Shown in pieces: positions 56,156 to 64,000 of a stretch of 64,000 bases of DNA. This DNA comes from Chloracidobacterium sp. Its GTDB lineage: Bacteria > Acidobacteriota > Blastocatellia > Pyrinomonadales > Pyrinomonadaceae. The position numbers and the translations under genes were made by a program. Numbering within the stretch: position 1 is the first letter of the stretch; each line of letters opens with the position of its first letter. The DNA is taken from NCBI GenBank assembly GCA_016716305.1, contig JADJWP010000002.1, positions 2,540,501-2,604,500 on the forward strand. Direction: 5' to 3'. Below the pieces are notes generated by a model, which did not search any database, was not told where the DNA came from, and worked only from the letters and a program-made list of their open reading frames with translations.

Positions 56156-57334
56156 ATGATTGCTCGAAACTTACAACCAGAACTTTCAGAGCGACTGCGA
56201 AACGCGTCGTCGGTTGCGCTGCTAGGGCCGCGGCAAGTCGGGAAGACTACGTTGGCATTTGCGATCAGCGAATCGATCCCGTCCGTCTATCTTGACCTAG
56301 AGGATTCAATAGATCTGCAGAAAGTCCAGAACATTGCGGCGTTCCATCGGGAAAATCGCGACAAACTGATCATCTTGGACGAGGTGCAGCGGCTACCCGA
56401 AGTGTTTAGGGAGATTCGCGGCCTGATCGACGCCGAGAGACGACGTGGAAATAAAACCGGACATTTTCTGTTCTTAGGTTCAGCGTCGATCGACCTCCTT
56501 CGCCAATCATCCGAGAGCCTCGCCGGACGGATATCATACCTCGAACTTTTTCCGGTTTGTGCCGATGAGTTCTTGAATGCCCCGAATGAATTAAACGAAC
56601 TGAATCGCCTTTGGCTTCGCGGTGGTTTCCCCGAAAGCCTGCTTTCTGCGAGTGACAAAGCCAGCCTGCGGTGGCGGCGGGATTTTATCAAAACCTACCT
56701 TGAGCGGGATGTGCCAATATTTGGACCGCGGATCCCGGCGGTCACGCTTGAACGATTATGGACGATGCTCGCTCATTCTCAAGGAACGAACATCAATCTA
56801 ACCAAGCTGGCATCATCGCTCGAGATTTCAAATGTCAGCGTCAGCCGATACACCGATCTATTGGCTGACCTGCTGCTCATCAGAAAAATGCAGCCCTATA
56901 CGGCTAACATAAAGAAACGGCTTGTTCGGTCACCCAGAGTGTTTGTCCGCGACAGCGGCATCACGCACGCGCTGCTGAATATTGGTGATCTTAACGAACT
57001 GCTCGGCCATCCGATTGTCGGGAAAAGCTGGGAAGGGTTCGTTCTGGAAAACATAATGTCAGTGCTTCCCTTCGGTGCAGAAGCATTTTATTACCGAACG
57101 GCAGGCGGAGCCGAGATCGATATTCTTCTATCGTTTGGCGGCAAAGAAAGATGGGCTATCGAGGTAAAACGCAATCCCGCCGCCCCCCTCGCTCGCGGAT
57201 TTTACGAGGCATGCGACGATATCAAACCCGAGCGAAAGATCGTGGTCCATGCCGAGGCTGATTCGTTTCCCGGAAAAGATGGCATCGAGATCAAAAGCCT
57301 CTATGATCTGATGGTAGAATTAAAGGCGAAATAG
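56156..57334 (+). CDS. DUF4143 / AAA_14 ATPase
   Basis: A 392-residue protein. The N-terminal AAA_14 domain has a Walker A GPRQVGKTT near residue 25 and a Walker B KLIILDEVQRL near residue 72. The middle has a winged-helix-like segment, and the C-terminal DUF4143 region (about 240-390) holds a nuclease-like D...E-x-K arrangement: AEIDILLSFGG then WAIEVKRN. Members are very common accessory genes of unknown role. It carries a palindrome at its start and is the third cargo of the island. Confidence 0.85.
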   Translation: MIARNLQPELSERLRNASSVALLGPRQVGKTTLAFAISESIPSVYLDLEDSIDLQKVQNIAAFHRENRDKLIILDEVQRLPEVFREIRGLIDAERRRGNKTGHFLFLGSASIDLLRQSSESLAGRISYLELFPVCADEFLNAPNELNELNRLWLRGGFPESLLSASDKASLRWRRDFIKTYLERDVPIFGPRIPAVTLERLWTMLAHSQGTNINLTKLASSLEISNVSVSRYTDLLADLLLIRKMQPYTANIKKRLVRSPRVFVRDSGITHALLNIGDLNELLGHPIVGKSWEGFVLENIMSVLPFGAEAFYYRTAGGAEIDILLSFGGKERWAIEVKRNPAAPLARGFYEACDDIKPERKIVVHAEADSFPGKDGIEIKSLYDLMVELKAK

Positions 57335-57346
57335 CAAGAATCTATT

Positions 57347-57398
57347 AAACGCCTCGATCGTCGCCCCGCTGATGTTTAGGTTTATTTTGGGAATGGTG
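57347..57398 (+). repeat. Copy C: DHS-like 3' end
   Basis: Closest to copy A over its first 30 bases (SIVAPLMF). After that it diverges (RFILGMVGE) and has lost the stop. It lies 13 bases after the ATPase stop. From here to 57516 there are two short inverted repeats (GCTAGCG/CGCTAGC around 57430 and AACCCGAC/GTCGGGTT around 57520) and no gene. Confidence 0.75.
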
Positions 57399-57516
57399 GG
57401 TGAAAATGCTACCCTATAAATGGAAGGGCTAGCGCTTACCTACAACGTAACACGCTAGCACAATCCCACCCATGGTACTTAAATACGAGATAAGGACCGC
57501 GGACTAACCCGACCAC

Positions 57517-58254
57517 CTACGTCGGGTTTTCTGCATTTTGTGCAGAAACTTGTTGAGCCGATTCATACTCTGTCATCAGGTCGATAATTTTGAATAAAAA
57601 CTCCCGGTCTCGGGGGGTCAGTAACAGCAAATTGACATTAGCGATGATTGTCAAATCCCCCCCAGCTATGCGAATTGTTTTCTGAGTACCACTACCGTTT
57701 GGCGGTACGTCGTCACCTTTTGGAGGAACAGAATTCTTGCCTTCAGACGGTCTTGCCGAACTGACGGTTGACGCTGCTCGCTTCTTTCGCGGACCTGAAG
57801 AGCGGGCCTTCTTTAACAAAAGCTGTGATATCGGAATTTCTGCGAATTGAGCGGCCTTGATAAAAAACGTCTTCGCTTTAACCCGCGTATTCCCGGAAAC
57901 ACTGAACTCGTCCGACGTGAACACATTATCAAATTGCGATGGAGTCGCTCGCGACAGGTCTAATTCGATGAGGGACGGATAAAATCTTTCCAACAAATCC
58001 TTAATATTCGCCTTTCGATAGTCCGTATTCATTGCCAACTCTCGCAGACTCTCCGCCGGAATGCCATCGTCAGTAATCAGGTCGAAGAATTTCAAAGCCG
58101 AAAGTGTAGAGGCCACCGACGCCCCACTGAAACTCGGAAAGCATGAACGGTCAATAACATTCGGAACCGCATGCTCTTGGATGTTGTCCAACGCGGAAAT
58201 GAAAGTGGCGAATGGAAGATATGGTGCCGATTTGCGTTTATTGGACTCAGTCAT
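57517..58254 (-). CDS. DUF5343 domain protein
   Basis: A protein of 245 residues. The first 135 residues match DUF5343 (YLPFATFISALDNIQEH, FPSFSGASVASTLSALKFFDLI), a helical domain of unknown role found near defence and mobile genes. A Lys/Ser/Pro-rich linker follows, then a C-terminal segment with LLLLTPRDREFLFKIIDLM. GAGG five bases upstream supports the ATG at 58254. It is the only cargo gene of this block on the minus strand, and a small hairpin encloses its stop codon. Confidence 0.7.
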   Translation of the reverse strand: MTESNKRKSAPYLPFATFISALDNIQEHAVPNVIDRSCFPSFSGASVASTLSALKFFDLITDDGIPAESLRELAMNTDYRKANIKDLLERFYPSLIELDLSRATPSQFDNVFTSDEFSVSGNTRVKAKTFFIKAAQFAEIPISQLLLKKARSSGPRKKRAASTVSSARPSEGKNSVPPKGDDVPPNGSGTQKTIRIAGGDLTIIANVNLLLLTPRDREFLFKIIDLMTEYESAQQVSAQNAENPT

Positions 58255-58270
58255 AATCACCTCAGCAAAA

Positions 58271-58299
58271 AGCCTATGCTATAAGCCGTGCGGTGTCAA
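58271..58299 (-). promoter_or_regulatory. Promoter of the DUF5343 gene
   Basis: On the minus strand TTGACA (58299-58294), a 17-base spacer and TAGGCT (58276-58271) precede the ATG at 58254 by 16 bases. The -35 is perfect, the -10 weak. Confidence 0.5.
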
Positions 58300-58868
58300 G
58301 TGAATATGTGGATTTTTTTTTCGTGCACAAGAAGTGTGGTTAGAATATTGTAGAATATAGTCCTCTCCCACACTGGACGTTGCCACTTACACTAATGCAA
58401 AATGCGAAAGCTTTCACTGCGAATCGATATAGTCGGGTGTTCTTTGTAATATTCGCACATCGATTGATTGATGATGGACTCATGTGTGTCTAATCCCTAT
58501 ATGAGTCCTCGAATAAATAGTGTTATCGCATTGCACTTGCATTATTGGAAGGCTCCCCAGTCGCGAAATAGAACGAAGTGCGTTAGGGGTATTTTCCGAA
58601 GATCACAGCGCCTTTTTTAGGTTAGACGAATGGAACTCGTCATTTGAATAGTTGTAGATTTGAGTAGATCTCAATCCCCTATGGATCGATGGTCATATTT
58701 GTGGAATTTCGTAAGGATTTGATTGACAATGTTGAGTTTTCGGGGAAATCGTTCGACAACTCTTGTTTGTACGTGTGCGAAGCACGAGAAATGAATGTAA
58801 GCTTCTCTGCGATGATGAGTTTTCTCGCCGCGTTGCGGCGATGCGGACAGGAGTTTCCGCTCCATATT
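58300..58868 (+). other. Gene-free gap in the island
   Basis: About 570 bases with no recognisable gene; the short frames fail every test for coding. It is AT-richer than its surroundings, as is typical of recently gained DNA. No tRNA, terminator or transposase remnant was found. The right part ends with a hairpin repeat and fragment D2. Confidence 0.5.
58838..58863 (+). repeat. REP-like hairpin repeat (copy 2)
   Basis: GCGATGCGGACAGGAG with TTCCGCTCC is the inverted counterpart of the repeat at 56005-56040. It lies just before D2, whereas copy 1 lies just after D1. Confidence 0.45.
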
Positions 58869-58958
58869 ATGGAACATTTCGACGTCTTGATTATTGGTGC
58901 GGGGCTTTCGGGGAACGGGGCCGAGGAACGGGTGCGGCAGTTGATTGGATCAATTTGA
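58869..58958 (+). pseudogene. Fragment D2: 5' end of the flavin monooxygenase gene with start codon
   Basis: This copy keeps the ATG: MEHFDVLIIGAGLSG, so it shows the original N-terminus. It diverges after NGAEERVR and stops at 58956-58958. Its end overlaps the end of the convergent nucleotidyltransferase gene. Confidence 0.8.
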
Positions 58959-59411
58959 GTTCTCTAATTCGATCACGTCGTTGAGGTCTTTTGGGCGGCC
59001 GCTGGCTTTTTTGTTGATCAGTAGATCTTCGAGGCAGATGACTGACGCGGGACAGCCGTCTATCTCGATCCGATTTTTGCGAGGATAACATTCATCGAAT
59101 TTGACGCCATCGATGTGAGTGATGACCTCGATCTTGAATGGCGGCACTCCCATTCGAATTATACTTTTCTCGAGCATTAGGAGCGACGGCGAAAGGTCCG
59201 GTGAATCAAAGCCAAATTGCCGAAGAGCCTCTATTGCTCGTTCAGCATTTTTAGGAGCATTAGACACCCAAATATCGATGTCGCCCGTAGGCCGCGGGTA
59301 GCCGTAAACACCGACCGCATAGCCGCCGACCAGCAGATATTTGACCTCATTCGCCTCTAACAATTTCAAGAACTCTTTGAAGTCTTGGGGTAGCCGGATC
59401 TGTGTATCCAT
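58950..59411 (-). CDS. Nucleotidyltransferase of the MNT type
   Basis: A 153-residue DNA-polymerase-beta-fold nucleotidyltransferase. The G-x-D-x-D motif is TGDIDIWV near residue 42, after VGGYAVGVYG. Small enzymes of this kind (MNT) often serve in toxin-antitoxin or defence modules by AMP-tagging a partner. A small partner gene overlaps its start by 46 bases. Target unknown. Confidence 0.78.
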   Translation of the reverse strand: MDTQIRLPQDFKEFLKLLEANEVKYLLVGGYAVGVYGYPRPTGDIDIWVSNAPKNAERAIEALRQFGFDSPDLSPSLLMLEKSIIRMGVPPFKIEVITHIDGVKFDECYPRKNRIEIDGCPASVICLEDLLINKKASGRPKDLNDVIELENSN

Positions 59412-59557
59412 AGGCTTTGCCGCATCAGTTCGAGGGCGAGAAGGCGATCTTCGTAGGAAGCGTTCCGCCAGTGTTCGCGGTCGGCTTCGTCCGCTTCTTC
59501 AAAGCTGCTGAAGACCTTAAAGGCAGACTTATCTAGCTTAACATCGCGAATATCCAC
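59366..59557 (-). CDS. Small partner of the nucleotidyltransferase, frameshifted tail
   Basis: A 63-residue acidic protein: MDIRDVKLDKSAFKVFSSFE, EADREHW, RLLALELMRQ. Proteins of this type usually precede such nucleotidyltransferases and end in YGYDPATxRLQRVLE. Here the frame changes after MRQ and gives SLWIHRSGYPKTSKSS. In a shifted frame the same bases still read YGYTDPATPRLQRVLEIVR, so two bases (or one insertion) were probably lost. Whether the shortened protein works is not known. Confidence 0.6.
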   Translation of the reverse strand: MDIRDVKLDKSAFKVFSSFEEADEADREHWRNASYEDRLLALELMRQSLWIHRSGYPKTSKSS

Positions 59558-59597
59558 GGGAATATTATATCATCTCAGGGATGGCGGACGGGGTAAA

Positions 59598-61050
59598 TAT
59601 CGAGACTTTGATGTCCTAATTATCGGTGCGGGGCTTTCGGGGATCGGGGCCAAAGACAGGTGCGGATGGAGCTGCCGGGGAAGACGTTCGCGATACTTGA
59701 GGGGCGTGAGGCGAGCGGTGGGACTTGGGATTTGTTTCGTTATCCGGGCGTTCGTTCGGATTCGGATATGTACACGCTCGGGTACCGGTTTCGGCCGTGG
59801 AAAGAGCAGAAGGCGATCGCCGACGGGCCGTCGATACTGAAATACATCCGCGAGACGGCCCGGGAGTATGACCTTGAAAAAGCGATAAGGTACGGGCATC
59901 ACGTCCGACGAGCGGAATGGGACTCGGATACGGCAAAGTGGACGGTCGAAGTGAGTGTCAGTAGCCCGCACGTTAGTAAGCTCAAGGAAAAACGAAAACC
60001 TCCCGCAAAGCCGCGAAGACGTTGAGGAAAAGCCGAGTCAGGTGGCGACGTTCACCTGCAATTTTCTTTATCTCTGCACCGGTTATTACAAATACGAAGA
60101 GGGCTACACGCCTGAGTGGCCGGGGTTTGACGAATACAAAGGCACGTTGGTGCATCCGCAATTTTGGCCCGACAACCTCGACTACGCAGGCAAGCGGGTG
60201 CTTGTGATCGGGAGCGGTGCGACAGCGGTAACGCTTGTTCCGGCGATGGCTGAAACGGCAGCGCACGTGACGATGCTGCAGCGTTCGCCTACGTATATTG
60301 TGTCGATGCCCGCCGAGGACAAGATCGCGAACGGGCTGCGTGCCGTGCTTCCAGCGAAGGCTGCGTACGCGGCAACGCGTTGGAAGAACGCTGTCCGGCA
60401 GATGCTGTTTTACCAGATATCGAAAAAGCGGCCGTCGTTCATGAAGCGCCTGATCGCAAAAGGCGTCGAGAAAGAACCCAAGACGAGGCCGCCGAGACGC
60501 ATTTCAAACCGACTTACAACCCGTGGGACCAGCGCCTGTGTCTCGTCCCGGATTCAGACCTCTTTGCGTCGATCCGCGAAGGAAGGGCGTCAGTGGTGAC
60601 CGCTACGATAGAGACGTTTACCGAGAAAGGGGTGCGGCTTGCCAGCGGCGAAGAGATCGAAGCGGACATCATTGTCACGGCGACCGGCCTCGTGCTGAAG
60701 ATCATGGCCGGGCTGACGCTGGTCGTTGATGGCGAAACGGTCGATCTGTCAAAGAAAATTGCGTATAAAGGCATGATGTACAACGACGTGCCGAACCTGG
60801 CGCAGGCCTTTGGTTACACGAACGCTTCGTGGACGCTGAAATGCGACCTGACGAGCGAATACGTCTGCCGGCTGATAAAGCACATGGACGAACATGGGTT
60901 CCGGAGCTGCACGCCCCGGCTGAATGACGAGAGCATAACACGGGAACCGGCGCTCGATTTCAATTCGGGCTACGTATTGAGGGCGCTCGGCGAGATACCG
61001 AGCCAGGGTTCCAAAATGCCATGGCGGCTGCATCAAAATTACGTCAAAGA
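59598..61050 (+). pseudogene. Flavin-containing monooxygenase, decayed (copy D3)
   Basis: Reassembled from several frames: FDVLIIGAGLSG (start codon lost), then GKTFAILEGREASGGTWDLFRYPG, YLCTGYYKYEEG, KRVLVIGSGATAVTLVP, and THFKPTYNPWDQRLCLVPD, up to MPWRLHQNYV. This is a Baeyer-Villiger-type FMO. Frameshifts lie near 59655 and 60482, and about 90 bases are inserted at 59951-60040. The C-terminal end is missing and the frame runs straight into the dehydrogenase. It is inactive. Confidence 0.85.
59951..60040 (+). repeat. Insertion in the monooxygenase gene
   Basis: About 90 bases (CAGTAGCCCGCACGTTAGTA and following) interrupt the conserved WTVEV...TFTCNFLYLCTGYY region. They shift the frame and encode nothing recognisable. 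It looks like a small dispersed repeat; a genome-wide copy count would show this. Confidence 0.45.
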
Positions 61051-61871
61051 AAAAGACAGCGTCGCCGTCATCACCGGAGCCGGCTCGGGAATCGGCCGTG
61101 CATTGGCAAAGCGGCTCGCGGCCGAAGGCATTGTGGGCCTCGCGATAGCCGATGTGAATCGTGAGGGATTGGAGGAAACAGCAATGATACTTGGCGACGC
61201 AAATGTGTCGCTGCACGTCGTCGACGTTGCTGACCGCGCCGCTATGGCTTCATTTGTTGATGCGGTCATCAGCGAACACGGCCGTGTGACCCACGTGATC
61301 AACAATGCTGGTGTTGCGCTCGGCGGCACCCTCAAGGAAGTCTCGCTTGATGAGATCGAATGGCTGATGGGCGTGAATTTCTGGGGCGTGGTGCACGGGA
61401 CGAAGCTCTTCCTGCCTTACCTCGTTAAAGAGCCGGAAGCACATATCGTCAACATTTCGAGCCTCTTCGGCCTGGTCGCTCCGCCAGGCCAAACGGCCTA
61501 TTCGCAAGCAAGTTCGCGGTACGCGGGTTTACCGAAGCTCTAAGGCACGAGCTTGAAGACACGAACATCGCAGTTTCGGTCGTTCACCCAGGCGGTGTGA
61601 AAACCAACATCGCCAACAGCGCACGTATCGCTGAGAGCTCCGAGATCACCGCCGACGAATTGGAACAACGCCTCGCCCGCATGAACCGAAACCTCTCAAC
61701 CACCACGCCCGACCGGGCCGCCGAGATCATCATCAAGGGCATCAAGAAACGCAGTCCGCGGATCATTGTCGGCCCGACGCACAACTCCTTAGCTGGATAC
61801 AACGCCTTTTCCCAAAGCGCTACCTTGCCATCGCCAACGCGATCAGCGGCGGAAAGCTTAAGGAAACCTAA
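61048..61871 (+). pseudogene. Short-chain dehydrogenase/reductase, decayed and fused to the monooxygenase
   Basis: The fused frame continues with SVAVITGAGSGIGRALAKRL (NAD(P)-binding), then NNAGVALGGTLKEVSL and a SYS-type active site near VNISSLFGLVAPPGQTAYS. One base is missing near 61503 (YSASKFAVRGFTEALRHEL is recovered in another frame) and another near 61800 (RLFPKRYLAIANAISGGKLK, stop 61871). A deletion removed the monooxygenase end and the dehydrogenase start. The original was probably a two-gene operon. Confidence 0.8.
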
Positions 61872-61924
61872 CGGAACCGGCCGAGATATGCACCGATCGT
61901 GTCTCGGGTGTATCATTTCTCTTT

Positions 61925-62899
61925 ATGTCGAAACATAAGATCATCGTAACCGGCGGAGCGGGGTTCATCGGGAGTGCGGTCGTCTCGCGGCTGAATGAAC
62001 TTGGATACGACGACATCCTGATCGTCGACAGCCTCGATGAGACGGACAAATGGAAGAATCTGGTCCCGCTCCGGTTTGCTGACTACATCGATGCCTACGA
62101 CCTCATGGACGACCTTGACGAGTTCAAGGACGCCGATGTTGTCTTTCACCTCGGGGCTTGTTCCTCGACGACCGAGACCGACGCCGACTACATGATCCGG
62201 AACAATTATCAGTACACGCAGGATCTGGCGCGGTGGTCGGTGAAGAATGATATCCGATTCATTTACGCGTCGTCGGCGGCGACGTACGGCGACGGCTCGG
62301 CCGGGATGGACGACGGCACCGACGAATTGAACAAACTGCGGCCGCTGAATATCTACGGCTACTCTAAACATCTTTTTGACCGGTTCGCAGCGCGCAACGG
62401 CATGTTCGAAAAGATCGTCGGCCTGAAATATTTCAACGTCTTTGGCCCGAATGAGAGCCACAAAGGCGATATGCGTTCGCTGGTGAACAAGGCGTTCGAA
62501 CAGATCAACTCGACCGGAACGCTTCAGCTCTTTAAAAGTGCAAATCCCGATTACGCCGACGGCGAATTCGGCCGCGATTTCGTCTATGTGAAAGACGCGG
62601 TCGAGATGACGCTGCACTTTTTGGAAAATGACGCGCGCGGTTTGTTCAACGTCGGTTCGGGCCGGATGAATACGTGGAACGCACTTGCCGATGCGATTTT
62701 CAAGGCTCTTGATCGTCCGAGGTCGGTCGAATTCATCGACATGCCCGAACACCTGCGCGACCGATATCAATATCACACACAGGCAGATCTCACCCGCATC
62801 CGCGAGGCCGGTTACACCGCCGAGACCACGCCTCTGGATTCAGCAGTCGCCGATTATGTGCGAAACTATTTAGTTCCGGGTAAGCACTTGGGCGATTAG
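61925..62899 (+). CDS. hldD: ADP-glyceromanno-heptose 6-epimerase
   Basis: A 324-residue extended SDR with the NAD-binding TGGAGFIGSAVV start and a YGYSKHLFD catalytic Tyr-Lys motif near residue 140. HldD-specific landmarks are FHLGACSSTTETDADYM and YFNVFGPNESHKGDMRS. It makes ADP-L-glycero-D-manno-heptose for LPS core, which supports a diderm envelope with LPS. It is followed by ribF with a four-base gap. Confidence 0.94.
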   Translation: MSKHKIIVTGGAGFIGSAVVSRLNELGYDDILIVDSLDETDKWKNLVPLRFADYIDAYDLMDDLDEFKDADVVFHLGACSSTTETDADYMIRNNYQYTQDLARWSVKNDIRFIYASSAATYGDGSAGMDDGTDELNKLRPLNIYGYSKHLFDRFAARNGMFEKIVGLKYFNVFGPNESHKGDMRSLVNKAFEQINSTGTLQLFKSANPDYADGEFGRDFVYVKDAVEMTLHFLENDARGLFNVGSGRMNTWNALADAIFKALDRPRSVEFIDMPEHLRDRYQYHTQADLTRIREAGYTAETTPLDSAVADYVRNYLVPGKHLGD

Positions 62900-62903
62900 C
62901 GGA

Positions 62904-63856
62904 ATGAAGATATTTCACGGGACAGAGAACGCGAATATACAGAAGCCGACCGTTTTGACGCTCGGCGTATTTGACGGGCTGCATCTCGGCCATCAACGGA
63001 TAATGCAGACGGTCGTTGAACGCGCTCGGGCGGTCGACGCGGTTCCGACGGCGATAACGTTCGACCCGCACCCGCGAGCCGTTCTTCATCCTGAATCGTC
63101 TCCGCCGCTGCTGCAGACACTCGACCAGCGCCTCGCCAATCTTGAGGTCCTCGGCATCGAACAGGCGATCGTCATCCAATTTGACCTCGATTTTTCACGG
63201 CAGCCAGCCGAAGATTTCATTTCCGAGATAATCCATGACCGGCTGCATGCCAAAGAGGTTCATCTTGGCAAAGATTTTGCTTTCGGCCGCAACCGCGGCG
63301 GCAATATCGCTCTCTTGAAAAAGATGAGTTCCGAGCTGGAATTCGTCGCCGAAGAGGTCCCCGAAGTGCGGCTCAGAGGCCATCGGATAAGTTCTTCAAA
63401 GATCCGCAATCTTCTATCCGAAGGCCGCGTGAACCTCGTTCGCCGAATGCTCGATCGTCCGTACGGCGTCGAAGGTGTGATCGAGCGAGTGCACGACGCG
63501 GCCATACGATCGGTTTTCCGACCGCCAATTTGCGGCCACACAACCGCGTCATCCCCAAATTTGGTGTGTATGCGACGGCGACGCTGGTTGACGGCACGTG
63601 GCGGCGAAGCATAACGAACATCGGCGTTCGTCCAACGTTTGAATCTGATGCCGATCCGTCGATCGAAACATATCTGTTCGATTTTGACGGCGATCTTTAC
63701 GGCGATGTCCTCCGTGTGAGGTTTCTTCATAGGATCCGCGACGAACGTAAGTTCAACGGAATAGACGAGTTGAAGTCGCAGATCGAACGCGACTCGGACC
63801 GCGCGCTGAACTATTTCAGGCATCGGGGCGTAAGGAATATGCTGGAGATCTTATGA
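62904..63856 (+). pseudogene. ribF: Bifunctional riboflavin kinase/FMN adenylyltransferase, interrupted by a frameshift
   Basis: The N-terminal FAD synthetase part is intact: GVFDGLHLGHQRIM, then SSSKIRNLLSEGRV. The riboflavin-kinase part is read in another frame from base 63491 on (HTIGFPTANLRPHNRVIPKFG) and runs to the stop at 63854-63856. Two leftover bases (63489-63490) show that one base is missing after GVIER. The rest is well conserved. RibF is normally essential, so an assembly error or a second copy is likely. It overlaps the VOC gene as ATGA. Confidence 0.88.
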
Positions 63857-64000
63857 GATTGACCGGGCTGCGGCCGATGCTCACGACCGACAAATTAAAA
63901 GAGACGATCGCCTTTTACGTCGATAACTTGGGCTTTGAATGCGAGGAGTTCAACGATGAATGGGGTTGGGCCTCGATTTCAAAGGACGATGTGGGGCTGA
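63853..64000 (+). CDS. VOC-family (glyoxalase/bleomycin-resistance-like) protein, partial
   Basis: The visible 49 residues (MRLTGLRPMLTTDKLKETIA, FYVDNLGFECEEF) match the first beta-alpha-beta module of a VOC protein. The gene runs off the window. The start overlaps the ribF stop as ATGA. Substrate unknown. Confidence 0.75.
   Translation, partial: MRLTGLRPMLTTDKLKETIAFYVDNLGFECEEFNDEWGWASISKDDVGL

Noticed and set aside
54675..57398. Integrative element with classical att sites
   Set aside because: The repeats look like att-type duplications of a gene end, but no integrase, excisionase or tRNA target is present, so I call it an accretion locus.
58689..58958. An 89-codon open frame ending in fragment D2
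   Set aside because: Only its last 30 codons (from 58869) resemble a protein, and these are the monooxygenase fragment. The upstream part is non-coding.
1..64000. CRISPR arrays, rRNA or tRNA genes
   Set aside because: No regularly spaced repeats and no cloverleaf or rRNA-like sequence was found on either strand.

Overview
The window looks like a chromosomal segment of a diderm bacterium, most likely Acidobacteriota (class Blastocatellia, Pyrinomonadales-like). This is inferred from a VWFA-related protein of the acidobacterial type, a TamA/TamB outer-membrane pair, a heptose epimerase (LPS synthesis), a ZnuD-like TonB receptor with a carboxypeptidase-regulatory N-terminus, and small zinc-ribbon membrane proteins. 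No rRNA, tRNA or CRISPR array was seen.

Layout. 1-7.9 kb: end of a surface protein, YceH, an RNase D-like nuclease, a thioesterase, a TerC transporter behind a yybP-ykoY (Mn2+) riboswitch, a CstA transporter, an MBL-fold protein and three small membrane proteins. 7.9-14.3 kb: aspS, then a minus-strand run pyrE, ATP-grasp, truA, DUF952, uppS, cdsA. 14.4-21.6 kb: DnaQ-like exonuclease, queF, CarD, a PhoBR-like system, a SixA-like phosphatase and a LytS/LytTR pair with a candidate LytTR site. 21.7-32.2 kb: TonB receptor, dienelactone hydrolase, a GGDEF protein, a PfkB kinase, a LysW-like zinc ribbon, a VWFA protein and an HD-GYP/GAF/GGDEF protein. 32.2-44 kb: operon ribBA-tamB-tamA, a LolC/E-like permease and galU. 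44-54.7 kb: serS (frameshifted), mazEF facing mazG, DUF1844, an MBL protein, nrdA-nrdB behind twin NrdR boxes and split by a four-helix-bundle element, two small membrane proteins, and a deoxyhypusine-synthase-like gene.

54.7-61.9 kb is the accessory part and the most unusual region. Fragments of the 3' end of the deoxyhypusine-synthase-like gene and of the 5' end of a flavin monooxygenase gene recur three times each. Between them lie unrelated cargo genes: a ParE-type toxin-antitoxin pair, an unknown gene, a DUF4143 ATPase with a palindromic operator, a DUF5343 protein and a nucleotidyltransferase with a small partner. No integrase or transposase is present. The monooxygenase and the following short-chain dehydrogenase are decayed and fused. 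61.9-64 kb returns to housekeeping genes: hldD, ribF (frameshifted) and a partial VOC protein.

Single-base deletions break serS and ribF, which should be essential. These and some of the other frameshifts may be assembly errors. Functions are read from the sequence alone; no database search was run.
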